Below, piece after piece: positions 1-7,462 of a stretch of 35,689 nucleotides of DNA (positions within the stretch are counted from its first letter, which is position 1; each line of letters begins with the position of its first letter). Source of the DNA: UBA9619 sp964630665 (GTDB lineage Bacteria > Pseudomonadota > Gammaproteobacteria > Arenicellales > UBA868); the NCBI GenBank assembly GCA_964630665.1, contig CAZVVN010000028.1, forward strand, positions 1-35,689, written 5' to 3'. The position numbers were made by a program, and so were the translations under genes. The notes under the pieces are model-generated. The model saw only the letters and a program-made list of their open reading frames with translations. It had not been told where the DNA came from and ran no database searches.

Positions 1-1176
1 CTTCTGAAAATCGTTCACCGGTTGGCCAGCATGGTGTGTGAAATCTCAGGGCTTGATGCCGCAACCTTCCAGCCTGCGGGCGGTAGCCAGGGTATCTTTG
101 CGAACGCCTGCATCATCCGCGCCTATCATCTGGCAAGAGGGCAGGGGTCGCAGCGCGACGAAATCATCACCACGGCTTCCTCCCATCCTGCCGACCCTGC
201 GGCAGCGTCTACGGCCGGTTACAAAGTGATCACGCTGATGCCGGGCCCCAAAGGTTATGCGACATTAGATGCGCTGGAGGCGGTGCTGTCGGAGCGTACG
301 GCAGGGTTGATGATCACCAACCCTGAAGACACGGGACTATTCAATCCTGAGATCGACCGGTTTGTCGAGCGGGTTCACGAGGTTGGTGGGTTGTGTGCTT
401 ATGACCAGGCCAACGCCAATGGCCTGCTGGGTATTGCAAGGGCCGGTGATATCGGCTTTGATCTTTGCCAGTTCAACCTGCACAAGACCTTCTCGGGACC
501 GCATTCGAGCAATGGCCAGGCCTGTGCCGCGATCTGTGTATCTGAAGAACTCGCGCGGTTCCTACCTCGACCGGTAGTGACCTTTGACGGTCAGCAATAC
601 GGGTTTGAGGACCCCTCCGAAAGCATCGGAAAGGTTCGAGGCTACCTGGGTAACCTGCAGGTCGTCGTTAAGGCCTATGCGTGGATCAGGAGCCTGGGTG
701 CTGATGGTCTGAAGGCGGCGGCCCAGACGGCTGTACTTAACAGCAATTATATGGCCCGAAAGCTGAGTCAGACCGCAGGGTTTGAGTTGCCCTACGACCC
801 CACCATCAGACGCCTTGAACAAGTGCGTTACAGCCTGGCGCCGCTCAAGGAGGAAACCGGCATTGGCGGTCCTGAGATGAAAATGAGGATGATCGATTTT
901 GGGCAGCAGCACATTTTTGAAAGCCACCATCCTGTGCTGGTACCGGAACCCGCCACCATTGAGCCCGGTGAATCGTATTCGCTGGATGAGATCGATGAGT
1001 ATCTTGCCGTCCTTGAAACGGTGGCTCTTGAGGCGCGGGCAGACCCCAAGTTGGCCGCGTCGGGTCCCTATCGGTCAGCCCAGCCGCGGGTCGACGATGT
1101 CGCTCAGGATGATCCCGACACCTGGGCGATGACCTGGCATGCCCGACAGCGCAAGCCGACAATTGCCAAAGGCTGA
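1..1176 (+). CDS. gcvPB: Glycine dehydrogenase (decarboxylating) subunit 2, 5'-truncated by window edge
   Basis: This is the C-terminal part of the PLP-binding P-protein subunit of the glycine cleavage system, which decarboxylates glycine and passes the aminomethyl group to lipoyl-GcvH in the cytoplasm. The motif NLHKTFSGPH carries the PLP lysine (codon at 484-486). It is preceded by the family's SSHPADPA and DQANANG stretches and followed by a GQACAAICVSEELARFLP segment. The frame is open to base 1, so the gene begins upstream. The TTG at 22 is not a real start. Subunit 2 is usually about 480-500 residues, so roughly 100 residues are missing. The two-subunit architecture (GcvPA plus GcvPB) is inferred, because a full-length fused P-protein would also give this C-terminus. 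The stop codon abuts the next gene's ATG, so the two are co-transcribed. Confidence 0.93.
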   Translation, partial: LLKIVHRLASMVCEISGLDAATFQPAGGSQGIFANACIIRAYHLARGQGSQRDEIITTASSHPADPAAASTAGYKVITLMPGPKGYATLDALEAVLSERTAGLMITNPEDTGLFNPEIDRFVERVHEVGGLCAYDQANANGLLGIARAGDIGFDLCQFNLHKTFSGPHSSNGQACAAICVSEELARFLPRPVVTFDGQQYGFEDPSESIGKVRGYLGNLQVVVKAYAWIRSLGADGLKAAAQTAVLNSNYMARKLSQTAGFELPYDPTIRRLEQVRYSLAPLKEETGIGGPEMKMRMIDFGQQHIFESHHPVLVPEPATIEPGESYSLDEIDEYLAVLETVALEARADPKLAASGPYRSAQPRVDDVAQDDPDTWAMTWHARQRKPTIAKG

Positions 1177-2295
1177 ATGACCTCGCGTATCGGATTGATC
1201 GTCAATCCCATCGCCGGTCTCGGTGGTACGGTCGGGCTCAAAGGGAGCGATGGTGCCGATACGGTGCGGCAAGCGTTAGCACAGGGCGCGCGGCCGCAGG
1301 CGAATACCCGCACCGTACGGACACTGGAACTTGCCCGGAGTCGTGTAGCCGCGACGTTTGAACTGCTGACACCCGCTGGGTCGATGGGTGAAGAAGCAGC
1401 ATGCGCCGCGGGTTTTTCTCCCTTGGTTCTTGCGTTGCCTGTTACGGGTTCGACCACGGCCCAGCACACCCGGGCCGCGATCAGAGAACTGCTTGAGCGA
1501 GGCGTCGACCTGCTGGTCTTCGCTGGTGGCGACGGTACCGCCAGGGACGTGTGTGAGATTCTGGGTGAATCACTGCCCTGTATCGGTATACCGGCAGGAG
1601 TCAAGATCTACTCCGGCGTGTTTGGCCGCTCTCCTGCTGCCGTAGCTGATGTAATGGTCAGTTGGACCGATGGTAAACGCTTGTGTGTTGCGTGTGAGGT
1701 CGTTGATGCTGACGAAGAGGCGGCGCGGCAGGGCCGCCCATTCACCCGACCTTTTGGGTTCCTGTCCGTTCCCGACGTTGTGGGGCGCGTACAATCTCCG
1801 AAGTCTCCGGTCTCCTCGGAGACGGCCGATCTGGACAGTATTGCACGGGAGGTCGTCTCGCGCCTTCCCCTGGATTCGGTGTGCGTCCTCGGACCCGGCA
1901 CTACGACCCGGGCCGTCGGACAACACCTGGGGCTTGCCAAGACCCTGCTGGGGGTCGACGTGATCTGTGGTACGGCATTGGTTGCAGGTGATGCCAGTGA
2001 GAAGGAGATTCTTCACATCAGCGAGGGTCGTTTGACAAAGATTGTGGTGACGCCCATCGGTGGGCAGGGGCATATCCTCGGGCGGGGTAACCAGCAGCTG
2101 AGTCCGGCGGTTCTCCAGCAGGCCGGGCTTGACAACCTGATTGTAATTGCGACCCCGGCAAAACTGGCAGGTCTGCCCGATCATGCACTGACTGTTGACA
2201 CGGGCAGCCCGGATCTGGACAACGCACTCGCCGGTCATATCCGAGTTGTTACTGGCTGGAGACGCGAAGCGGTCTGCCCCGTAGAGGTATACTGA
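1177..2295 (+). CDS. ATP-NAD kinase family protein (AcoX/NAD kinase-like)
   Basis: A 372-residue cytoplasmic protein of the NAD kinase/diacylglycerol kinase-like superfamily. The N-terminus is a typical IGLIVNPIAGLGG strand-loop, and residues 117-124 form GGDGTARD, the phosphate-binding signature of this superfamily. IGIPAGVKIYSGVF follows, as in the COG3199/AcoX group. That group is longer than canonical NadK (about 290 residues) and often lies next to acetoin or glycine cleavage genes. Its ATG directly follows the gcvPB TGA with no intervening base, which indicates translational coupling. A role in supplying NADP or handling a pyridine-nucleotide by-product near the glycine cleavage system is inference from context. 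The substrate cannot be read from the sequence. The large antisense open frame across it is a shadow. Confidence 0.85.
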   Translation: MTSRIGLIVNPIAGLGGTVGLKGSDGADTVRQALAQGARPQANTRTVRTLELARSRVAATFELLTPAGSMGEEAACAAGFSPLVLALPVTGSTTAQHTRAAIRELLERGVDLLVFAGGDGTARDVCEILGESLPCIGIPAGVKIYSGVFGRSPAAVADVMVSWTDGKRLCVACEVVDADEEAARQGRPFTRPFGFLSVPDVVGRVQSPKSPVSSETADLDSIAREVVSRLPLDSVCVLGPGTTTRAVGQHLGLAKTLLGVDVICGTALVAGDASEKEILHISEGRLTKIVVTPIGGQGHILGRGNQQLSPAVLQQAGLDNLIVIATPAKLAGLPDHALTVDTGSPDLDNALAGHIRVVTGWRREAVCPVEVY

Positions 2296-2315
2296 TCCGC
2301 ATGATCGATGTCTCA

Positions 2316-2345
2316 CGGCGATTACCGAATACCCGGTGATCGCCG
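2316..2345 (+). terminator. 12-bp hairpin downstream of the gcvPB operon, no U-tract
   Basis: CGGCGAT (2316-2322) pairs with ATCGCCG (2339-2345). ACCG (2324-2327) pairs with CGGT (2334-2337), and the T/G between them can form a wobble pair, giving a 12-bp stem with a 6-nt loop. It begins 21 nt after the kinase stop. No T-run follows, so it is a weak intrinsic-terminator call. An mRNA 3'-end stabiliser is equally possible. Confidence 0.4.
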
Positions 2346-2433
2346 ACAGATAAGATGCCGAATGACCAGCGGGTCGTGCTCTTGCGGACCGCCAGGAGCC
2401 GCCTTGATTGAGTCTCTCATACACTGAAAAGCC

Positions 2434-3648
2434 ATGCCCCTTGAACACTCGTTTCAGCCTCTCAAGAGTATTCGAGTCATTGATCTAAGCGGAGTCCTGG
2501 CAGGTCCCTATTCGACCTACCAGCTGGGTCTGCTGGGGGCGGAAGTCATCAAGATCGAGAAGCCGCAAACCGGTGACTGGGCCCGGCAGGGAGGAGATGA
2601 CGAATTGGCCGCCCTTTCAATGGCGACTGGATATCTCACCCAGAATGCCGGCAAGAAGTCGATCACGCTTGACCTCAAGCACCCTGAAGGACTCGCGATC
2701 GCCAAGCGTCTGATAGAAAGTGCGGATGTTTTCGTCGAAAACTTTCGCCCGGGTGTGGCAGCACGACTAAAACTCGATGCTGGTAGGGTTAGTGCGATCA
2801 ACCCTCGCATTGTTTATTGCGCGATTTCCGCCTACGGTCAGGATGGCGCGATCGCCCAGCGACCCGCTTACGATCACGTCGTCCAGGGGATGAGCGGGAT
2901 TATGAGTACCACGGGAACGACCACCTCCGGCCCGACCAAGGTGGGCGCGCCGTATGTTGATTATGCGACTGGACTCAATGCGGCTTTCGCCATTGTTTCG
3001 GCACTGCACGAGGTCAATCGAACGGGTAAGGGCGTGACGCTGGACGTCTCTATGCTGGATACTTCGATGATGCTGATGGCGTCGCTGGTGACCAGACACC
3101 TGACAACAGGTTGGGAGCCGAATCCTGCCGGTAACGCCGCCTGGAGCGGCAGCCCGTCATCGGGTGCATTTGAAACTTTGGATGGCATCATCATGATTGC
3201 GGCAAATACCCAATTGCAGTTTGAATCTTTGTGTAAGGCACTGGATCGAAGCGACATCCAGTGCGATCCAAGGTGGTCTTCGCCTGGAGAGCGCAAGATG
3301 AACGCAGAAAGTCTGCGCGACCAGATTGCCGCATCAATTACTACCCGGATGGCACGCGAATGGGAAGAGATTCTGGCAATGCATGGCGTGCCGGCCGCGC
3401 GGGTGAGAACGCTGCCGGAAGTTCTTTCAGAGAACCAGTTCCGACAGCGGGGCCAATGGCAGGAGATGAAGGTGCCCGGCATCAACAGGCCCGCGCATCT
3501 CCCGGCCGTTGGCTTCAAGGCCGATGGCGAATCGATGGGGCCTAACAACCCGCCCCCACGGCTGGGGCAGGATACCGACGAGGTGCTGGCGTCGCTGGGA
3601 TTGACTACTGAACAGATCGGCGCACTGCGGGATCAGGGTGTTGTGTAG
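2434..3648 (+). CDS. CaiB/BaiF (family III) CoA-transferase
   Basis: A 404-residue cytoplasmic enzyme that moves coenzyme A between carboxylic acids. The N-terminus, with VIDLSGVLAGPYSTYQLG then LGAEVIKIEKP, is the family's CoA-binding Rossmann segment. GDWARQGG and VENFRPGVAARL follow as expected. The catalytic aspartate is most likely D176 in APYVDYATGLNAAFA, followed by GKGVTLDVSMLD. The C-terminal QRGQWQEM and PPRLGQDTDEVLASLG segments are also typical, and the length is normal. Substrates cannot be assigned: family members act on formyl-, carnitine-, succinyl- or mesaconyl-CoA among others. The gene is separated from the kinase gene by 138 nt containing a hairpin, so it probably has its own promoter. 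Confidence 0.92.
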   Translation: MPLEHSFQPLKSIRVIDLSGVLAGPYSTYQLGLLGAEVIKIEKPQTGDWARQGGDDELAALSMATGYLTQNAGKKSITLDLKHPEGLAIAKRLIESADVFVENFRPGVAARLKLDAGRVSAINPRIVYCAISAYGQDGAIAQRPAYDHVVQGMSGIMSTTGTTTSGPTKVGAPYVDYATGLNAAFAIVSALHEVNRTGKGVTLDVSMLDTSMMLMASLVTRHLTTGWEPNPAGNAAWSGSPSSGAFETLDGIIMIAANTQLQFESLCKALDRSDIQCDPRWSSPGERKMNAESLRDQIAASITTRMAREWEEILAMHGVPAARVRTLPEVLSENQFRQRGQWQEMKVPGINRPAHLPAVGFKADGESMGPNNPPPRLGQDTDEVLASLGLTTEQIGALRDQGVV

Positions 3649-3673
3649 CCCGCCCGACACCCGAATGTGCTAG

Positions 3674-3696
3674 AGACTACAATCCGAATGTAGTCT
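3674..3696 (+). terminator. Short hairpin after the CoA-transferase gene
   Basis: AGACTACA (3674-3681) and TGTAGTCT (3689-3696) form a perfect 8-bp stem with a 7-nt loop, 26 nt after the stop codon. No T-tract follows, so termination here is possible but not shown. Confidence 0.35.
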
Positions 3697-3753
3697 GGAA
3701 ATGGAACTTTGATGTCAACGGCCCAGAGCGACCGGTTGATTCAGAATCAGATT

Positions 3754-3878
3754 TGGGGTCAGTATCTCGAGTGACAACGGACACCGGCATTGCCCTTGAT
3801 AGAGATACCCGGTTGTATCGATTCGTTGTGAGCAGCGTGGTCTATGAAGTTCACTGTTTACGTGTGGTGCTGACCCCA
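3754..3878. repeat. Inverted TGGGGTCAG / CTGACCCCA pair (possible MITE-like element)
   Basis: TGGGGTCAG at 3754-3762 and its exact complement CTGACCCCA at 3870-3878 bound a 125-bp non-coding stretch directly upstream of the extra permease gene. Words of this TGGGGTCAG type recur around REP-like elements in gammaproteobacteria (general knowledge, not checked here). The arms are only 9 bp, so chance pairing is possible. No transposase lies nearby. The right arm sits 17 bp before the permease start codon. Confidence 0.3.
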
Positions 3879-3895
3879 GGTCTGAGGTGCGATCA

Positions 3896-4795
3896 GTGAC
3901 TGGATTGCCGAGCTATACTGGAATACTTGGCCGGATCTGGCACTACGTTTTTCTAGTGATCTGCGGATTCGTTTTTTTGCTGTTGATAGCACCTCTGTTT
4001 GTCATCATTCCGTTATCGTTTAATGCAGATTCATATTTCACCTTCACTGAAGGAATGTTGCGTCTGGATCCAGATGCATATTCTTTGAAATGGTATCGTG
4101 AAATATTTGGGACGTATGAAGCAATACGTTCTTCCCGACCAGAGTCGCATGGTTCAGAGTGGGCATCAGCTGCAGGCAACAGTTTTTTTATTGCGATCTT
4201 TGCCACGCTAATCGCAACGTCATTGGGTACTCTGGCGGCAATCGGCCTCAGTCGCTCACACATACCGTACAGGCGGCTGATCATGGCGGTGTTGATATCG
4301 CCAATGATTGTGCCGATCATCATTACGGCCGCCGGTATCTTTGTCTACTACTCCAAGTATCACCTGGCCTATACCCATCTGGGTCTGATCCTGGCGCATG
4401 CGGCACTGGGTACACCGTTTGTTGTAATCACGGTTACGGCCACCTTGATGGGATTCGATCAGCAGTATGTGCGGGCCTCGTACAGTCTTGGAGCCCGGCC
4501 GCTGAGAACATTCAGAAAAGTGATCTTGCCACTGACATTTCCGGGGATCATTACCGGGGCGCTGTTTGCGTTTGTGACCTCATTCGATGAGGTCGTCGTG
4601 GTGATCTTTCTGGGCGGTGAGGAACAGATCACATTGCCGAGACTGATGTGGTCTGGAATACGACAGGAAATCACCTTGACCATACTCGCTGTTGCAACAA
4701 TCATGGTGTTGCTGTCGATAGTTATCCTGATTTGTGTGGAACTGTTGCGGCGTCGTCATGAGCGGCTATTAATTCGGTCCGTGGGTACAGGATGA
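3896..4795 (+). CDS. PotC-like ABC transporter permease, extra copy
   Basis: An inner-membrane permease of the spermidine/putrescine PotC type, about 299 residues. It has an N-terminal membrane helix (HYVFLVICGFVFLLLIAPLF), several further hydrophobic helices, and the cytoplasmic EAA loop VRASYSLGARPLRTFRKV that docks on the ATPase. I place the start at GTG 3896 because GAGG (3884-3887) lies 8 nt upstream and the N-terminus then aligns with the paralogue at 7463. GTG 3887 is an alternative. It is clearly homologous along its whole length to the 7463-8398 permease, but lacks about 20 residues in the first periplasmic loop and its DNA looks richer in A+T. It stands alone, with a 255-nt gap before the ATPase gene. 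It may serve as an alternative PotC subunit or be a duplicate on its way to decay. No frameshift is seen. Confidence 0.88.
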   Translation: MTGLPSYTGILGRIWHYVFLVICGFVFLLLIAPLFVIIPLSFNADSYFTFTEGMLRLDPDAYSLKWYREIFGTYEAIRSSRPESHGSEWASAAGNSFFIAIFATLIATSLGTLAAIGLSRSHIPYRRLIMAVLISPMIVPIIITAAGIFVYYSKYHLAYTHLGLILAHAALGTPFVVITVTATLMGFDQQYVRASYSLGARPLRTFRKVILPLTFPGIITGALFAFVTSFDEVVVVIFLGGEEQITLPRLMWSGIRQEITLTILAVATIMVLLSIVILICVELLRRRHERLLIRSVGTG

Positions 4796-4843
4796 GACTT
4801 CTTGAATCAGTTCAGATTTTTCGCAGTAGCCTAATATGTCACA

Positions 4844-4962
4844 ACTGGAGAGGGTTCAAGTGCTGAGAATGCTTGAAAAATGAGCCACAATGTGGGAAAA
4901 CCTAGACCCTGTTGGGCAGGAATACCTTGGCCTGCCATCAACTAACGTAACAGCCACCCAGT
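4844..4962 (+). promoter_or_regulatory. Candidate structured leader RNA upstream of the transporter ATPase gene
   Basis: Nested complementary segments suggest a branched fold. ACTGG (4844-4848) pairs with CCAGT (4958-4962). AGGGT (4851-4855) pairs with ACCCT (4906-4910). Inside this, TCAAG/CTTGA (4856-4860/4872-4876) forms a hairpin with a CTGAGA-containing loop, and CCAC/GTGG (4885-4888/4892-4895) forms a second. Then GGCAGG/CCTGCC (4915-4920/4931-4936) forms a third. The element ends 89 nt before the ATPase ATG. A TAATAT box at 4832-4837 could be its -10. The pairings are read by eye and no folding energy was computed. It does not contain the invariant cores of the TPP or cobalamin riboswitches. 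Confidence 0.35.
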
Positions 4963-5050
4963 CAATAGTAAAATAGTGGCCCCCAAAAAGAGACAGTTGG
5001 GTTGGGAGCCAGAGAGCGTGGACAAAACAACGAAGGAAGTACTGAAGAAC

Positions 5051-6151
5051 ATGGACCTAAATCACGCACAAGCCTATGTGAGCTTCAACGAAGTCCAGAA
5101 AAGTTACGACGGCGAGAATCTCGTGGTCAAGGACCTCAACCTGGGTGTTCAGCGAGGTGAATTCATGACCATGCTGGGCCCGTCTGGTTCCGGCAAGACC
5201 ACTTGCTTGATGATGCTGGCGGGATTCGAGACTGCTACCAGTGGTGAGATCATGTTGGACGGTACCGCAATCAATGATGTGCCACCCTGGAAACGGGATA
5301 TCGGGATTGTCTTTCAGAACTACGCTTTGTTTCCACATATGACGGTCCGTGAGAACCTGGCTTACCCGCTGGAAGTCAGAAAGACCCCAAAATCAGAGAT
5401 TGACGAGCGTGTGAAACAAGCGTTGGGGATGGTTCAACTGGAAGGTTTCAGCGGTCGACGTCCGGGGCAGCTCTCCGGTGGCCAGCAACAGCGGGTTGCC
5501 GTGGCACGGGCGCTTGTCTTCGAACCTAAGCTGGTGTTGATGGATGAACCTCTAGGGGCACTGGATAAGCAGCTGCGTGAGCAGATGCAGTACGAGATCA
5601 AACATATTCACGAAAATCTCGGGATCACTGTGGTCTATGTGACGCACGATCAGTCGGAAGCTCTGACCATGTCCAACCGTGTGTGTGTTTTTGATGATGG
5701 TGTGGTGCAGCAGGTCGCCGCACCTGATGTATTGTATGAGCAACCCGAGAATGCCTTCGTAGCGCAGTTTATCGGCGAGAACAATACATTCGTCGGCACA
5801 GTGAAAGAAGCCAGCAACGGTCACTGTATTGCTGAGGTCCAGACCGGTGAGTCCCTGAAGGCGCTGGCGATCAATATCGATGGTCCTGGTAGCCGCACAA
5901 CGCTGTCACTGCGGCCGGAGCGGGTGTCCATAAATCCCGAGTCAGGGAGCTGTGATAACAGTGTGCAGGGCACAGTCAAAGAACTGATTTATCTGGGTGA
6001 CCACATCCGTGCCCGACTCGCGTTGTGTGGCCAGGACCAATTTATCGTAAAAGTCCCCAATGCAGCCCGGCACAGTCATCTGACAGAAGGTGAGTCCGTT
6101 GTAGTCGGTTGGCATTCGGAAGATTGCCGCGCGCTGGATGCACCGGCCTAG
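5051..6151 (+). CDS. Spermidine/putrescine-type ABC transporter ATP-binding protein (PotA-like)
   Basis: A 366-residue ATPase that energises the importer from the cytoplasmic face. Walker A GPSGSGKT is at residues 43-50, the Q-loop at VFQNYALFPH, the signature LSGGQQQRVA at 141-150, Walker B LVLMDE at 161-166, and the H-loop VTHD ends at 200. A C-terminal TOBE-type region follows (LSLRPERV, then GTVKELIYLGDHIRARL), as in PotA/FbpC/MalK relatives. ATG 5051 is chosen because the family alignment begins about there. GTG 5018 and GTG 4976 keep the frame open and would add 11 or 25 residues. It is the first gene of a run of ATPase, PotB-like, PotC-like and binding protein on one strand. The substrate is probably a polyamine or another small organic cation, by family only. 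Confidence 0.94.
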   Translation: MDLNHAQAYVSFNEVQKSYDGENLVVKDLNLGVQRGEFMTMLGPSGSGKTTCLMMLAGFETATSGEIMLDGTAINDVPPWKRDIGIVFQNYALFPHMTVRENLAYPLEVRKTPKSEIDERVKQALGMVQLEGFSGRRPGQLSGGQQQRVAVARALVFEPKLVLMDEPLGALDKQLREQMQYEIKHIHENLGITVVYVTHDQSEALTMSNRVCVFDDGVVQQVAAPDVLYEQPENAFVAQFIGENNTFVGTVKEASNGHCIAEVQTGESLKALAINIDGPGSRTTLSLRPERVSINPESGSCDNSVQGTVKELIYLGDHIRARLALCGQDQFIVKVPNAARHSHLTEGESVVVGWHSEDCRALDAPA

Positions 6152-6205
6152 TCCAGTAGTGATCTAGCTCTGCAATAGTTCAACGGAACTCATTTAATTC
6201 AGCCC

Positions 6206-7456
6206 ATGGCGAAAGCAACACAACCCATCATGATTGATGGTGTGCCGCTCACCAAGCAGCTGGCACGCGCTGAACGGCGCAAAAAGTACGTAGCTTTTGC
6301 TATGGTTTTGCCGCTATTGGTGTTTATTCTTGTCACATTTGCAATACCGATCTTGAGCATGCTGTTTCGCGGTGTAGACAATCCCCGGATGACCAATCTG
6401 GTTCCAAACTTGGTCGCTGCCGTGGAGCAATGGGACGGTATCGAACTGCCCTCGGAAGCGGTTTTTGAGACGGCATTTCATGATCTGACAGCGGCGAGAG
6501 AAGCTGGCAACCTGGGAAAAATTGCAACCCACGTCAATTACAGCCTGTCCGGTGGGCGAAGCATGATCCTGAAAACCAAGCGCAAATTCAAAAAAATCAA
6601 ATCAGGGCCTTACCGAGAGGCCATGATTAAGGCGGATAAACGCTGGGGAAAAATACACACTTGGGCCGTCATCAAGAAAGTCAGCGACCCATACACGGCA
6701 CGCTATTTTCTGAATGCAGTCGATCGCGACTACGATGATGCAGGTAAGGTGATCGAACAGCCTGAAGAGAAGCAGATTTACGTCACCCTCTTTGTTCGCA
6801 CACTCTGGATCAGCCTGCTGGTCACACTGTTGACTCTGATCATCGGTTATCCGATCGCCTACCTTATCTCTACGACGCCACCAAAGATCAGTAACCTGCT
6901 GATCATTATGGTGCTACTCCCGTTCTGGACCTCGCTGCTGGTGCGAACGACTTCCTGGATCGTGTTGCTTCAGACTCAGGGGGTCATTAACGATCTGCTG
7001 GTCTGGGTCGGTTTTGTCTCGGAGGAAAACCGAATCCAGATGATTTTCAATTTGAGAGGGACCCTGATTGCAATGACGCAGATCCTTCTGCCCTTCATGG
7101 TGTTACCGATGTACAGTGTGATGAAAACCATACCGCTTTACGAGCTTCGTGCCTCACAGTCTCTGGGTGCCAATCCCTTTATTACCTTTTTCCGGATTTT
7201 CTGGCCCCGTTCCATTCCGGGTATTGGCGCGGGCGGGTTGCTCGTCTTTGTTCTGTCAGTGGGGTACTACATCACCCCTGCACTCGTGGGCGGTGCCAAA
7301 GGGCAGATGATTAGCAATCAGATCGCATTCCACATGAAGTCCTCGCTCAACTGGGGATTGGCTGCCGCAATGGGCAGTATTCTGCTGGTTGCGGTGCTGA
7401 TTCTGTACTGGCTCTACGACAAAGTGGTCGGCATCGACAAGATGAAACTCGGATAG
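6206..7456 (+). CDS. PotB-like ABC transporter permease with large periplasmic insert
   Basis: A 416-residue inner-membrane permease. The first membrane helix (about residues 29-54) is followed by a roughly 135-residue hydrophilic stretch (about 55-190) predicted to be extracytoplasmic. The usual permease core begins at YVTLFVRTLWISLLVTLL. The EAA motif LRASQSLGANPFITFFRI docks to the ATPase. Ordinary PotB proteins are about 280-290 residues, so the insert is the main oddity. Longer PotB-like proteins with such a loop exist in some marine and alphaproteobacterial importers (general knowledge). It lies 54 nt after the ATPase gene and 6 nt before the PotC-like gene, so it is in the same operon. 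No strong ribosome-binding site is visible at ATG 6206. Confidence 0.92.
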   Translation: MAKATQPIMIDGVPLTKQLARAERRKKYVAFAMVLPLLVFILVTFAIPILSMLFRGVDNPRMTNLVPNLVAAVEQWDGIELPSEAVFETAFHDLTAAREAGNLGKIATHVNYSLSGGRSMILKTKRKFKKIKSGPYREAMIKADKRWGKIHTWAVIKKVSDPYTARYFLNAVDRDYDDAGKVIEQPEEKQIYVTLFVRTLWISLLVTLLTLIIGYPIAYLISTTPPKISNLLIIMVLLPFWTSLLVRTTSWIVLLQTQGVINDLLVWVGFVSEENRIQMIFNLRGTLIAMTQILLPFMVLPMYSVMKTIPLYELRASQSLGANPFITFFRIFWPRSIPGIGAGGLLVFVLSVGYYITPALVGGAKGQMISNQIAFHMKSSLNWGLAAAMGSILLVAVLILYWLYDKVVGIDKMKLG

Positions 7457-7462
7457 CCTCTT

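Noticed and set aside
1570..2448. 292-codon minus-strand open frame
   Set aside because: It is fully antisense to the NAD kinase family gene, with no domain signal.
4844..4962. TPP or cobalamin riboswitch
   Set aside because: CTGAGA and ACCC words are present, but the GAACCTGAT of TPP and the CCCGCAACTG of B12 elements are absent, and CTGAGA sits in a loop rather than after the stem.
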